Below are positions 32,401 to 44,367 of a stretch of DNA of 64,000 nucleotides, piece by piece. Origin of the DNA: Nectonema munidae (taxonomy: Eukaryota > Nematomorpha > Nectonematoida > Nectonematidae); NCBI GenBank assembly GCA_030549495.1, contig JAUIRK010000179.1, positions 300,964 through 364,963 of the forward strand, given 5' to 3'. Position numbers and translations under genes: made by a program. The notes under the pieces are model-generated. The model did not search any database and had not been told where the DNA came from. It saw only the letters and a list, made by a program, of their open reading frames with translations. Within the stretch, counting starts at the first letter, position 1. Each line of letters starts with the position of its first letter.

Positions 32401-35400
32401 AGCAAGTTAATTTTTGTTTTTTTGAATCGATATGTTAATTTTTGTTTTTTTTGAATTGATATGTTAAAGATGTTTTCTAATTATTATTCGAAAGGATTCT
32501 TCACTTACATTTATTGTTATGCATTAATTTGTCAAGTGGGCTAGCAAGCTTTTTCTTTCTATTTTTATCAAACGAATATTTTATATTATTTTTTAGGAAA
32601 TTAAATCTCTCTTTCAAGAATATGGTGCTATCCAATCTATACGATTTCGTTCTCTTCCCTTCAATCAAGATATAAAATGCACAAAAAAGATATCTGCTAT
32701 TAAAAAAGACTTTAACAAGCTTCGAAACAATAAAAATGCTTATATAAAGTAAACTTTCAACATTTATACCAAAATTAAATCTTTATACATATTGATAACC
32801 CCCTCCCACTCTGACCTCTTTTGAAAGTTTTGCTGAGTAATTTTGATAAATTATTGGCAATATAAAAAATATTTGATATTTCTATATTAAATAATTATGA
32901 AAATTAAACTCACATAAAAAGCTAAGTAAAACTTTATATGCTACAAAATATTTTTCCAAGCATCCAATCTATCCCGGCTAAAGAGGTTTTACAGGCATTA
33001 CAATTATGAATATTACATTTAATACTATAATTATTGATGAATTTTGCTTTAAATTTCTTTTTGAAGTTTAGTAGTTTTAACGTTTTTGATATTCAGGAGC
33101 ATTCCATAATTTTGCCTCTTTATAAATAATTAATTGTTTAGATCGTATTAGCTCTATATGGATATCGACAAATATAATTTGCATTTTGGTAGTTTAAAAG
33201 CTAATAAGATTTTCAAAATTTTTCGGTAATTAGTTGAATAGAAGCTTATATATAAAAATAGAAAGACGGAGCTCATATATAGCAAATGCTTTTAGCAATT
33301 CACCTTTATAAAGCATATCTGTATGACAAATATAGCTAACGTTGAAAGGATATCTAACCTCTTTTTTTTGTATATTAAAAAGATGTATCAGGACACCTGC
33401 CCCCGGGACAACTACTCCCCTCCCCGACAACTGCCCTCTGGACAATTACCCCCATAAGACAACTGCCCCCATCTTTGAAGAATTGGTAACAAATAAGAAA
33501 TATTAAAACCAATGTTTTATTATTGTTAATAAAAATACGTGATTTCAAAAAGATAACATTATATACTTAAATTTGTTTAAGTTGCAAACATATTGAAAAA
33601 GGATTTAACGTACTAGAATTTTAAATTGTGGACTATATATCTCAGAAATTACAACACATCGCTGTTCTTAAAGTCTTGCACAATGTTTGCTATTCTGATA
33701 CTAGAATCCTGATAAAGTTTCCGTCTAGGAGGTACTGACTGCCATCAAGCATTTGATGGATGATGGCACCGAATAGTGCCTGTTCTCTCTTCAACACTCC
33801 AAGAAATTTCTATATATTTGGATGAAATGTCGTAATGCTTGCTTGCATATGGTTATGCCATCTTTCTAAGGCGTTGTTAGTCCGAGGTAAACCTTCAACA
33901 ACACAAGTATACACACTCCAGATGTTTACAGGGAAACGCGGTCGCCTTGTATGTCAACGTTTTCTGCCAATATATGTATCTTCAAAATAATCTATGATAA
34001 CATCAGCCCCAGGTGGCAACGTTCCTTGCAGGTTCTCAAATGCTTCAATAACTTTTTCTGGGGAACAAATGCCAAAGCAGGAATCATACGGATTTGCAGG
34101 GACCTCAGTTTGGTGTTTAGTTTGGAGGCCCTCATTTTACACCTACGGTGTATGCTTTGAGATAAGTTGTAAAAACATCCTTTAACGGTTACGTTGTGGA
34201 AGATTCTCTTCAATAACACTCCTTGCAGATTGTTCATAGTCTATTAGGAAAGTCTAGGGTTTATAGTGAGGAGTTGTCGGAAGATATCTTCATATGTTCC
34301 TTGTTGTTTATTTGGTAGCAGAGCATACCCACATGGAATAACTCGGGTACAATCTTAAACGTACCGTCTCCAAACCAATTATTAACAGATTTCTCCAGTA
34401 GGCTAATGTTTGTTAAAGTTGAAAATATAAGGATACGCTGCTTAACCAATCCACTATCATAAAGAAAAAAGTCTTCATCATTAGATGTTTTTTTGTACTC
34501 GGAAGGAATAACCATGCCGGTTAGGTTTGAGGAATGGAATGAGGAGCACCGGTAGCTTGTTTGTAACGCTATGTTATTTTATAAAGATTATATATTATTT
34601 GATAAAAGTATTTTTGCCTTATTTCAATTCAATTTATTTTATTAAAGATAAAAAACGGTTTGAACTAGAAAACAGACTCACCGTGAGAAGTCACCGACAA
34701 GAATTCGATTTATTACAAAGAGAGGCGAGCTAAAAATTGGTTGAAAATACATTTAGGACTTGGATCTAGGATTTGACATGTATGGAGTTTTGAATTGCAA
34801 TTTGGTCCTTTTAGTAGAAAGTGAAAGTCTAAAATGCAAAAAAAATTGCTACAAGCCTTAATTTTATAAGAATTAGCTATTTCGTTGATACGCGATAATT
34901 ATGTTAATGAAATAGTTGGTACAGAAAATAATACAAATGCAATTAAATTTAACCTATTAGATACAAAGAAAAACAGACAATAATTAAGTTATAGAAGATA
35001 CCTTAGGATACTTTTATTGTACTTAAATGACTACTGCAGTACCTAATGAGTTATAGTAAGTCCAATCCTCTAAGGTTTTTATTCTTTCAAATATTTTATC
35101 AATTATATTTAATTTTTTGTAATATATATTTTTTTTTGGTTGGTAGGCCTTGTCAGTTATTTCACCCAACTTTGGTAGACTAAAATATTTGCATTGTTTT
35201 TTTTTAGATTTAAAAATGCAGAAAGTGTAAAAGCTTCTCTTTCAAAAAATTCATACATTTTGAAAGGACATGCTATAAGAGTTGATGTAACATCTTCTTC
35301 AAAGTTAAGCTATGAAAAATCCAAAACCATTGTTATTGGAAATTTGCCATATTACTGTAAGGAAGATAAGCTAAGAGACATTTTCAAGGAATGTGGAGAA

Positions 35401-38400
35401 ATTGAGGCCTTGCGTATTTTGCGCGATTCTAAAACATCTAAATGCACTGGTATAGCATTTGTTCAATTTTTTGTAAGTATCTTATTTCAATATTAGTCTT
35501 TTGTATTTCCTTTATTTTTATTAATGTCTATATTTTTTGAAAAGTTTAAAAGCTTCGAGCAAGGTGCAAAATATGTTATTTTAGAATTAATTAATTGATA
35601 TAAACAGTAAATAATCATTTTTATCATAAGCTTAAACAGTGCTGGCTAACTTTGTTATCGTTAAATACAACAGGCGCCAAAATATGTGTAAAAATTATAT
35701 ACAAATGAATTTGTTTCAGCCAAAACGACATAGTCCACATGTATACCAACAATCATACAATTGTATAATCTGTACTTACGATTATTTTAATGCGATCCTT
35801 TAGACTGGATTTCTTTGAAAAGATTTTGAATGCCTAGTTCATACTTTGTTAGTGCCATTCTCATGTAGTCACTCAGATGAGCATCCATGACTCGTGATCT
35901 ATTTTTCATAGATTTCCTTCAAAGAGGAAATGGTTTAGCATCGACTAACCCCCATAACTATGGGTTTTCTTCTTCACTCTTTAATTGCAAATCAAAAACG
36001 ATAAATCTGGTAAGTAATGTGATTAACTTCTGTGAACTTTCTTTCATTTCTCAAAGTTTTTAACATAACGAAAGGACTTGTGTGTATAAAACGAGATCTT
36101 CACATTCAGCGTCTACTTCTAAATAAGTACTGAAACGGGGGACGGAGCGTAAAACACCTCCTCCTCAAGTAAAAAAGTCATTGTACAAAATTGGCGCAAC
36201 CATATTTCTTTTAATTTTGCAACATTTTCTAAAATTCGTAGCTGTATATTTTGATACTATTTACATAGTAGCTGAATGACCCTCTCATGTCAAAAACTCT
36301 CAATTAAAATCAAAAGTTTATTATATTTATTTAGATTTTAATGAGGTCTGGATTATAAAAAAAGTGTATACATTTATATTTATCAAGGGAGTTAGAGTGG
36401 GCAAAATGAATCTCGGGGGGAGGGAGTAGGCTCAGCCTTCTCATTGACGGGCCAATTAGTTATATTGTACAAATATCATCATTCCATTTTAACTGCCTTG
36501 TTTAGTCGCAGCATGCTGGGGTAAGCCGGATCAAGACAAATAATCAAAATGAGTCAGGCTAGCTTAATTTTTTGTCTCCAATACAATGTGTCTTTTTCAT
36601 CACCTTATCTGAGCCCTAAACTTTCCATATATTCCTTTATGTTTTCCATCCGGGTTAATTCGGGTCTACCTTAACTTTATTTATTACCGCTGTGTCCTCT
36701 GGAAGTATAACCAAACCACCTAAGTTTTTGCGTTTTTACAACTAATCAATAACACCAATCAGGTTTCTGACTTTATCATTGCTTACTCTATCATTTAAAG
36801 TATTGTTGTAATTTTCGTTTATCAATTTCTTTCAAAAGCCAATTTTAAGCGCTGTAAATAAGAACATATCTCACGTATGAACAATAAACCAAGCTTTTAA
36901 ATCTGAGAGAGCTTCCCTTATAGGCAAAAAAACTGCTCAGACTTTTGAACTTATTCCACGCACATCTTATTATAAAATCAATTGCATTGTTGACGCCTGA
37001 ACTACTATCTACTATGTCATCCAAATAACAGAATTGATACACTTTTTCAACAGCATTATTTATAAGCAGTTTTACCGCGTCTTGCTCCATTGATTTTATT
37101 TCTACTTTACAAAACTTACAAAAAAAATTTTAACTTTCATAAGACTTTCTTAAATGTTCAAACATCTCTGGTCAACCAATTCTTTACTAGGGTTTATAAT
37201 CAGAATCGTTAAAAAAACCTAAAATCAGAATCAAAACCAAAATCAGACATAGAGAATCACTCTCAGTAATTGTAGTTAATTTTGAACATTTTAATTAGGT
37301 AATCACTCTATTGTACCTTATTGTACTTCTGTAATTTTAGATTAGAAAAAATACTAAGACTGTATGTCACCATTCATTAGCACTAGTAAGACGCTAGCTA
37401 TATCTATGACCAAACGACTTGCTGTTTGTTACAAAGACATCTTTCATCTTGCTGCTATGTTAGAACCTCGCTGGAAGCTTCAATGGTGTGCATCAAGAGA
37501 AAGAGCAGAGATTCGTGAAAAAACTAAGAACTGCCTTCCACAACCTTCCTCATTAATTCAACATAATTGAATGATAATCCACCTACAGCGTATAAAGAGG
37601 GATAGAGGAAGAATTTTTTCATTCCTACAGCCAGAAGTCGAGGTCACCTCTCTTTCGGTGTTTGACAGTTGTGACGAATATTATCTGCATATTTTGGTGA
37701 ATCATGCATTAGTATAGACGATGATTTGGTAACCTATTAGAAACGAAAGCAATCCATCTAACAATAGCTAAATAAACTCGGCTATAAATATCTACACATA
37801 TTTTTTTTACTAATTATTTAGAATCCGCCCCAACATTGTTTACTTCAAAAAACTTCATCTGACACTATTTAAATAAAGAAGGACTTAAAAATGAACCTTG
37901 TTGTACACCTTCTTTGATTCTAAATTTATCTGACACTTTATTCTTAATAAGAATTGATGCTTCGGAATTTTCATACATAGACATAATGGCACGTATCAGA
38001 CGTTCATTCAAACCTTTTCTATGAAGATCCCATTTAATCAAATTTGTGTCAAATGCCTTTTTTAAGTTCACGAAACGCACGAGGAGTTACTATTTCTAGT
38101 GATTTTTTCTATTAACTGCATCAAGACAAAATTGCATCTATACTTCCTTTTCCTGGCATAAATACAAATTGCATTGTATCAATTATTACTGAGTTTCTTA
38201 ATCTTTTCGCTATTACCCTTTCAGCTATTTTTATACTATGTGCCGAGAGTTTCAAAGATCTATAATTGCTGCAATCCAAGGCAGAAGCTTTACCTTTGTT
38301 AAGAAGTAATAAAACACTATTTTTCCCAGAATTAGGAATAGACTGTCCTTCGAGCATATTTTCTATCAATTCTCTCAAGAGGAATTGAGTTCTACATAAT

Positions 38401-39145
38401 TTATGCATTTATCACAAAAGTTTCACTTTTGATATTGTCCTTTTGACCTATATAATAAAAGTAGTAATTTATAGCTTATTTTCTTGTACAATTTTCTTAA
38501 TTAATAACTTATATTGTATACTTATTTGTTTAATTATATAATGTGTTTATTATGTTTTATACATACTTTTAAAAATAGCCTAGTGGAGTGGATTTGGGCC
38601 CACTGAGTAAAAAAGGTTGAGCATCCCTGTTTTAAATACAATATTGAATAAATTGATATTTTCTTTTTAGTGTGTTCAGAGCTTCTTGACTGCTATAAGG
38701 GGATATATCTATTCTTTCGTAATTGATGAGTTTACTTAAATATACTTTAAATTATTTTTCTCAATTTATTCTATCTGAAATTTTTATTATTTTAAATATT
38801 TGTTGTTTGATTCCAATAGACTAGTTAAAATATTCAATAACAATTTTTTAGAACGCCGACTCCGTCTTCCTAGCTTTATCACTCAACGAAAAAAGGGATT
38901 ATGATTCAAAAATTCTAAGAGTTCAGATCTGTAAGAAAAAGAAGAAAAAAGAAGTTGATGAGTACAAAGTTAAAGATATCAGAACACTCAAAAAGAAAAA
39001 AAAGAAAAAGAGCAAGAAATTGAAGGTTGGTGAAAAGAAAACTTCAAAAAGTAAAATCGCTGGAGAAGGAGAATCAAAAGCGAGTTCCGCTAAAAAAAGT
39101 AAAAAAACTGGCTCGTCGAAATTAAAAGACACTCGTTGTATTTAA
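29447..39145 (+). CDS. RBM34: RBM34/Nop12-like protein with two RNA-recognition motifs (four exons)
   Basis: Exons: 29447-29527, 32597-32748, 35208-35472, 38852-39145; all introns are GT-AG and phases fit (0, 2, 0). The sum is 792 nt, 263 residues, with an in-frame stop just before the ATG. RRM1 (about 14-95): NTIFVGNIPLEIKEK, EIKSLFQEYGAIQSIRFRSL, NAYIKFKNAESVKASL. RRM2 (about 107-185): KTIVIGNLPYYCKEDKLRDI, CGEIEALRILRD, GIAFVQFFNADSVFLALSL. The tail is Lys/Ser-rich and should act as nucleolar localisation signal. The FRS after RRM1 strand 2, the LFxEYGxIxSxRFRS pattern and the 'KNAYIKF' join match the RBM34/Nop12 family, which acts in pre-60S ribosome assembly. The long N-terminal extension of human RBM34 is absent. 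Introns of 2.7-3.4 kb are filled with transposon relics. Confidence 0.85.
30690..32061 (-). pseudogene. Relic of a multicopy arthropod protein family of unknown function
   Basis: On the minus strand, pieces appear in order: MASRASLTCPNSYFYVCG (from 32061), DFVKKAYYAHFGVKLREQDK, APHTVCSICVKELRQRTKG, then MIWRGQTNYIDDCYFCTCKF, HPNLLSRLRPIPHGPDVSVP (31623-31880), GDESNEPELLGQSELNDLAH (about 31490-31600), LAPMHIKLG, and LPRARIKEGVFVAPNIRKSL with IKNFLGNQKSPEYKEIVGRL (30803-31075). I know this layout (DCYFC, QSELNDL, KEGVFVGPQIR) from repeated uncharacterised arthropod proteins. Several stops and frame changes break it. It lies antisense in intron 1 of the RBM34-like gene. Whether the family is mobile is not shown here. 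Confidence 0.65.
33375..33470. repeat. GC-rich short tandem repeat
   Basis: GGACAACTGCCCCC and variants (GGACACCTGCCCCCG, GGACAACTACTCCCC, CGACAACTGCCCTCT, GGACAATTACCCCC, AGACAACTGCCCCC) occur five times in about 90 bp, in otherwise AT-rich intron 2. Confidence 0.75.
33690..34520 (-). pseudogene. MULE-type transposase relic
   Basis: Minus strand, in order: NNWFGDGTFKIVPELFHVGM (34261-34515; DGTFK is the first-aspartate motif of the MULE catalytic domain), VKGCFYNLSQSIHRRC and RMIPALAFVPQKK (33992-34237), then RRPRFPVNIWSVYTCVVEGL followed by PRTNNALERWHNHMQA and LGVLKREQALF (about 33720-33960). The last motif (LPRTNN..E.WH) is typical of MULE/FLYWCH-associated transposases. Frame changes separate the pieces. 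It lies antisense in intron 2 of the RBM34-like gene. Terminal repeats were not found. Confidence 0.75.
36490..38410 (-). pseudogene. LINE relic, RTE-like reverse transcriptase
   Basis: Minus-strand fragments: LLRELIENMLEGQSIPNSGK, NYRSLKLSAHSIKIAERVIA and FMPGKGSIDAIL (38121-38408); VNLKKAFDTNLIKWDLHRKG and IKEGVQQGSFLSPSLFK (37865-38080); then the downstream thumb/C-terminal part VYQFCYLDDIVDSSSGVNNA (36845-37090). The motif order and wording fit RTE-type LINEs, distinct from copies A-C. The catalytic YADD region is missing between the second and third pieces, where other DNA (about 37140-37860) intervenes. It lies in intron 3, antisense. Confidence 0.65.
37364..37570 (+). pseudogene. hAT-like transposase fragment inside the LINE relic
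   Basis: DIFHLAAMLEPRWKLQWCAS followed by RERAEIREKT matches the 'LAxxLDPRxKL' segment conserved in hAT transposases. The surrounding 700 bp split the LINE relic, suggesting a later insertion. Ends were not resolved. Confidence 0.5.
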
Positions 39146-39252
39146 AAATTGAAAAATTTGTGAAAATATTTTTTTGTATAAATTAGTTTAATTCTTTTTA
39201 ATTTTAAATTTTAAGAAACATTGCCTAGCAATTACTTTAATCCGTAAAGATA

Positions 39253-39693
39253 CAGGGGTCGGGAACCTTATGCTAACGGCGTGCCAACTTAACACTTCTC
39301 AAATCATCTCGAGTGCCAACCTCATATGTATATTTATCCAAACCAAAATTAACATAATTGTTTTATAATTTATTTAATTTTTATATACACATTTACATAA
39401 ATATACTATAATAAGTAAAATTATAATTAGCAATAAAAAAATTATACAATTAATTAGTGCTTGACTCTTTGATAACTTTAGCCAACTCTTCAATATCGGC
39501 ACAATACTAAGTAAAAATGGTTGCGCATAGTTAAAAGCACATTTGATTGATCTATTATAAAAATGTTTAAAAATTTATTTTACTTTATGTGTAAATGAAA
39601 AATTTTAATTGTAAACCTTAGAATTTTTGCGTGCCACTGAAAATTGCTTCTCGTGCCACGTGTGGCACGCATGCCGTAGGTTGCCTACCCCTG
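39253..39693. mobile_element. Non-autonomous hAT element, 441 bp
   Basis: The ends CAGGGGTCGGGAACCT and, read inwards from the right, CAGGGGTAGGCAACCT are textbook hAT terminal repeats. Subterminal GTGCCAAC and CGTGCCAC motifs recur at both ends (CGTGCCACGTGTGGCACG palindrome at about 39650-39672). There is no coding sequence. It lies about 110 bp downstream of the RBM34-like stop codon and may be part of its 3' untranslated region. Confidence 0.8.
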
Positions 39694-39746
39694 ATATAGA
39701 ACACAAAGCTCGTGGATGATTAAGATTTTGGAATATGATTTATTAA

Positions 39747-39862
39747 CCGGTTATTGATCACAGTCGACTTCACAAAAATAAAATCGTCTGCATTTATTCA
39801 TGCTTTTTAATACAAGTCTGCTTTACAGTAGATATCGTCGGATTATTGTGGTCGTTAACGGG
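39747..39862. mobile_element. TTAA-flanked miniature element (piggyBac type), 116 bp
   Basis: TTAA (39743-39746) and TTAA (39863-39866) flank imperfect inverted ends: CCGGTTATTGATCACA and, inwards from the right, CCCGTTAACGACCACA. A CGTCTG motif lies inside, as in the other TTAA elements here. Confidence 0.65.
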
Positions 39863-39983
39863 TTAAAAACACTTAATTTTTACGGGCTTCCTCTTCCGAC
39901 ATTATTTCAATTTCTATTTGAAAAAATAAATTGGTATTTAAAAGAGTTTATTCAATTTTTTCAAGCATTGACAAATTTCTTAA

Positions 39984-40065
39984 CCCTTTCAGGCCCAATG
40001 AGTACCACTGTCTCATAAAATTAAAGGCGTCTGCTTTAAGCATATAAAAGCAGACGATTAATTTT
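39984..40065. mobile_element. Partial TTAA-type miniature element
   Basis: TTAA followed by CCCTTTCAGGCCCAATGAG matches one end of the element at 40266-40372. Similarity fades after a GCAGACGATTAATTT block; no opposite end is seen. Confidence 0.5.
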
Positions 40066-40265
40066 AGATAATAATTAAAGATGTTTAAATCTTTTAGATA
40101 TTAAAGGATTTTCTATCTTTTAAATCAAAACATTACTTGATTAACAAGTGTAAATCGCGTTATTTAGAAAACCTATTAAAATTTATACCAATAAGGTAAG
40201 TGCATAGAAGGAAAGAGATATTTCAGAAAGATAAGAAGCCACTTCAGAATCCAGAAAAAGTTTAA

Positions 40266-40372
40266 CCCTTTGAGGCATGGGTTTTCTGTCGTCTGCTTTC
40301 TTCCTCAATGAGTTTTTATATAAATTAATCAGACCATTTTTGGACACTGGTGTCCCATTGTGCCTGAAAGGG
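40266..40372. mobile_element. TTAA-flanked miniature element (piggyBac type), 107 bp
   Basis: TTAA (40262-40265, 40373-40376) flank CCCTTTGAGGCATGGG and, inwards from the right, CCCTTTCAGGCACAATGGG. A CGTCTGC motif lies inside. Confidence 0.8.
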
Positions 40373-40879
40373 TTAACAATCAAATATAGGTTGAGAGACA
40401 ATTGGTCAAACTCATTAGTTAGAGTTGGTCAGAAGTTAGGGATATTTAAGGAGAAGAGTTTATTTAAAAAAAACAAAAAACGTATAGTCGCATTAAAATT
40501 TTTTTTTTTGAAATCAATTGAAATAAAATATAAATGAGTTAACAATTTGAGGTATTCAAGCACTGGTTAATTCATACAAGTTAGTTGAAAGGTTATCAAT
40601 ATATTTAATAAATACAAAAATCCAAAAAGAAGTATATATAATACGTTTATATACACCAAAAGTCATGGCCGCTTAGAGATGTATATAAACATAAAACACA
40701 ATAAATCAGTAAATAAATATAGAAAGATTATTATTAAAGATATATGTGAAATTGGAAAAATGGCATGATAAAAGCAACAAGAAAATTATATTTATGTTAT
40801 TGTATATTTTACACCTGTATATAAATCTACAATTATATTATACACAACTAAAATATGTATTAACAGTAGTACTCCAAGC

Positions 40880-41520
40880 AGTTATATAAAATTATTATTA
40901 GAACAAGGGAAGCAATTCTTCAATAAACACTTAAATTCGTATGAAGATACAAAATGATTTACAATCTTTTTTTTAACCAGACAAGATGAATCAGAAAGAT
41001 TAAGAAATAACGATAAGTAATTATTCCACAAGCTACAAACTCTATACCTAAGAGAACTTTTGCATTTTGACTTATTAAATCTTGGAATAACAAGATTATT
41101 TGAGTTTCTTAAGGATAATCCTTCGAATTGATTGTAATACACAAACCAATCAGAAAAAACACTAAGTAAAAGGCCTTCATTAAAATAAAAATATGTAAAA
41201 GCTTATACATATCTTCAAACTTGAGCAAATTATTATAAACAAAAGGTTGGAAGTATGAGAGTAAAATGATTGATTGAAGACTATTCGAAGAATTTTTAAG
41301 TGTTTTAATTTGCCAATAGCCAAGTTTAGCTTACTTTTAATAAATCTAATATGATTCTTCCACTTTAATCTATTGTTGATTATATTAATCCTAGAAAGTT
41401 ATATTCGGTTACATAATCCAGTCTGAAATCAGGTAGATTGTCCACTGTCGAGTTGGAAAAACACATTGCATTATATTTTTGATGTTAATTTTTAGAGAGT
41501 TATTATAAAACCAATCAATT
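40880..41520 (-). pseudogene. 5'-truncated LINE fragment (end of the ORF2 protein)
   Basis: The minus strand reads NNLVIPRFNKSKCKSSLRYR followed by VCSLWNNYLSLF (40882-41142), the usual C-terminal motif of Jockey/CR1-type ORF2 proteins. Degraded thumb-region residues (INWFYNNSLKINIKN at about 41500) precede it. Nothing of the endonuclease or catalytic RT core remains, as expected for 5' truncation during insertion. Confidence 0.6.
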
Positions 41521-41540
41521 AATTTAAAAAAATTCTAGAA

Positions 41541-43021
41541 AATAGAAAAAGGACTGTGAAAAAATAGAATGAAGTCCCTCTATTTCGAACACTCTAACTA
41601 GGGCATTGGTTCCCCAACTTCTATGTTCCTTTCCCCCATTTTTTCAATTATGTAGTCATATTTTGCTTTTAAACAACCCTATAAATTTTTCTTTGTAATC
41701 TTAAATTTCAAAAAACGATTTTTCTAAATATTATATAAAATGGATAAGTTATATCTTTTGGACTTCTGTACTATTTTCTAAGCTATATGCCATCACTATA
41801 AATCATCACCCTTTTGAACGAAGGTTTATTATGGTAAAGTCTAAGTAGTTAATTACAAACTAGTAAAAAATTTCTGATTATGTTAGGTACATAATAGTCC
41901 CTTTCTTTTTGGTTTTTCATTCTTTCTAAAAAATTGTGTCGATTTTTCAGTACTATACCAATTTATTCCTCCTTTATATTTTGCAATGCTGGTTATGACA
42001 GCCCTTTAGCCTCACCATTCTGCTAAATAATAAATTTTATGCACTTTTATATTTTTATTTTCTGATCAAAGGTTTCAATTTAATTAAATTTGAATCAATG
42101 AAGACGATAATAAATACCAAATTTTATACATTCAAGAAGAGGTGTTTTTTATTACTAACAAAAAAAAGAAACAAATTTTAATTACCAAATTATTTGCTTG
42201 ATGAGCTTTGAAGGTAAAAAAATAACGTAGGCAATCAATCACATAATTTTTTTGCGAGTGCGGGTGTTTTGACAGTTGTTGAACCGCTGGAATTTATTTG
42301 CCCAGTGGAACCCGCTTTACTTTAGCAAACTTAATAAGCTGTCCAGCCTCCATTAGATTAATAAGGAGAGCAGGACTGCTAAGTTGGAGTCGCAGTTTAA
42401 CAATTTTTTGACTAACTAGAGTCGGAGTCGAGATTGTGATCAAAGTTTACAACTCCGATTTTGAATCCAGGCATAACTGATACTGATTAGTGAAAAATAA
42501 ACTAAAAAAATTCATTAAAATATATGATTCAAATGTATGCATAATATTTTTATAGAGTCATACTTTTATATGTTCTTAGTCATCAGAGTTCAAGTTGGGA
42601 GTTTTTAAGATGTAAAGAGGCAGCCAGAGTTGTATAAAAAAATGTTTGACTCCTCAGCCATGGCTCCGAGTCTAGAGACGGGCTGCTGACACGTGAAATT
42701 TTTGGGTGAATTAAGCAGAAGTGTGGAGTCGCAGGGAAAATATCAAACTTTCGACTTCGAATAAATAAGGGCCACTCCATATGCTTGGAAAATTTATTTA
42801 TTTTTTTTCGTTATAAACCCGACTTCGCAACCATGGAATTAGGCGCCAGAATTTGGTTTACAATATTTTGCAAAAAAAGTATGCAAGTAGAATTTATAAA
42901 TTTGAATGATTTTTATTTATGACACCATCAGATTCGCAAGGATTTAGTAAAAAATATTTCGGGATAAAAGTAGACAGCGGCCCCAAAAAGTCTCCTCTAC
43001 TTTTCACTGAGGAATTTAAAA
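41541..43021. other. AT-rich DNA with a GAGTCGGAGTCG-type repeat, no gene
   Basis: Around 42300-42800 the sequence is less AT-rich and carries TTGGAGTCGCAG, GAGTCGGAGTCGAG and GTGTGGAGTCGCAGGG motifs, suggesting the remains of a dispersed repeat. No supported coding region. Confidence 0.4.
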
Positions 43022-43023
43022 TA

Positions 43024-43177
43024 CTGTAAATCATGAAATTTTCGCGCTCTCAAATATATGAATCTTAAGTGAAGTATAACATATGAAGATAATATTAAAA
43101 ATATATGATTGCTCGCAAAAATAACAGCACGTGAACTTTTTTTAACTAGCAAATCGCGAAAATTTCTTGATTTAAGG
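43024..43177. mobile_element. Miniature derivative of the pogo-type element, 154 bp
   Basis: The ends CTGTAAATCATGAAATTTTC and, inwards from the right, CCTTAAATCAAGAAATTTTC lie beside TA on both sides (43022-43023, 43178-43179). They match the ends of the 7080-8971 element, including the adjoining TCGCGAAAATTT motif. The centre has no coding capacity; the element could be moved only by a transposase supplied elsewhere. Confidence 0.8.
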
Positions 43178-43179
43178 TA

Positions 43180-44365
43180 GTTTACCCCGAATTTAAGAAC
43201 CAAGTCAGTTAACGAAAATGTAAAGATTATTCAAGTCGTAAATGTATTTTTTAGGTTCAATGATATGAAATTGGTCACTCTTAGAAATAATACGGCTTGG
43301 TTTACTCCCTTTTCCGTTCTACTTTTAAAAATTACAGTTCCTGCCTAACTATTGAAAAAAACTATTTTTGTATAAATTTTTTACGTCTCTGTTAAAATAT
43401 TAGTCAGTTAGTTAGTAGGTATTTAGTTAATTAATTAAATAGTTAAATAATTTAAAAAGATATCGTTAATTTTTGTCCCATAAATAAATTTAAAAAGGTG
43501 TATTTTCTTAAGATAGAGTTTGAAAAGTAATGTCCACGGACCAACAATCATTACCTATAAAGTATTTTTCAATTTTGACGTTGACCTAATTTCATCCATT
43601 GGTATCATAGTGGAAAGTGTACAATTGCAGTATGAAATGAAATGCCGTCTATGATTTTACTCAAAAAAACTGGTAGATTTTTCGGTCTTAACATCGATAA
43701 CTTCTGATTTATAAAGTTGACCTGAACATATAGAAAAATCGCGTAAAATAAATTGTTTAAAAATAAGTTCAAAAGAAGGAAGTCTCTTTTTACCTCTGAT
43801 AAAAACGAACTATACATTGCTACTAGTGTTGGACGGATTAAATCGCTTTTTGTTTGATTGGTATAGGCAAAATTTTAATTATTCATCGATTTTATCAGCC
43901 GAACTAATAGCATTTTAATGGAAGCTGCCTTTTTGCTCACAATTTGATGTAAAAATATAACGAATTCATAAATGGAGTTAGAGATAGTTCACAAATAACA
44001 TCAACCAATCTTCCTTCATTTTTGATCCCTCTTCTCAAATTCTGAAAATCTATATTTATACTTTTTATAACATAGTATGCCAATTTTGTTTTAACTTCCC
44101 CCGACGTTTAGTTGTGGTGGACACGTTTACCCTCCTAGAAAAAACAAATTAGATGGAACCACAGAAGAAAAGCTCATATTTTTACATTAAAATTTAATAT
44201 CCAATTTTACACATTGAAGTTTTCTATTTTTTAATAAATGTTATAATTTAATAGAGGCTTTTATTATGATGTCTACTTTAAAAAATTATATAATAAAAAC
44301 ATTTCCCTAATTGGAAAAATTATAATCAATACATCACTAATTGCTACATAAAGAAAACTTTATTT
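43180..44365. other. AT-rich DNA, no gene recognised
   Basis: No coding signal or repeat boundary. The short minus frame at 43605-43817 looks like noise. Confidence 0.45.
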
Positions 44366-44367
44366 TT

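Noticed and set aside
38923-39132. Minus-strand open frame rich in Phe/Ser/Leu
   Set aside because: It is the antisense of the lysine/serine-rich last exon of the RBM34-like gene.
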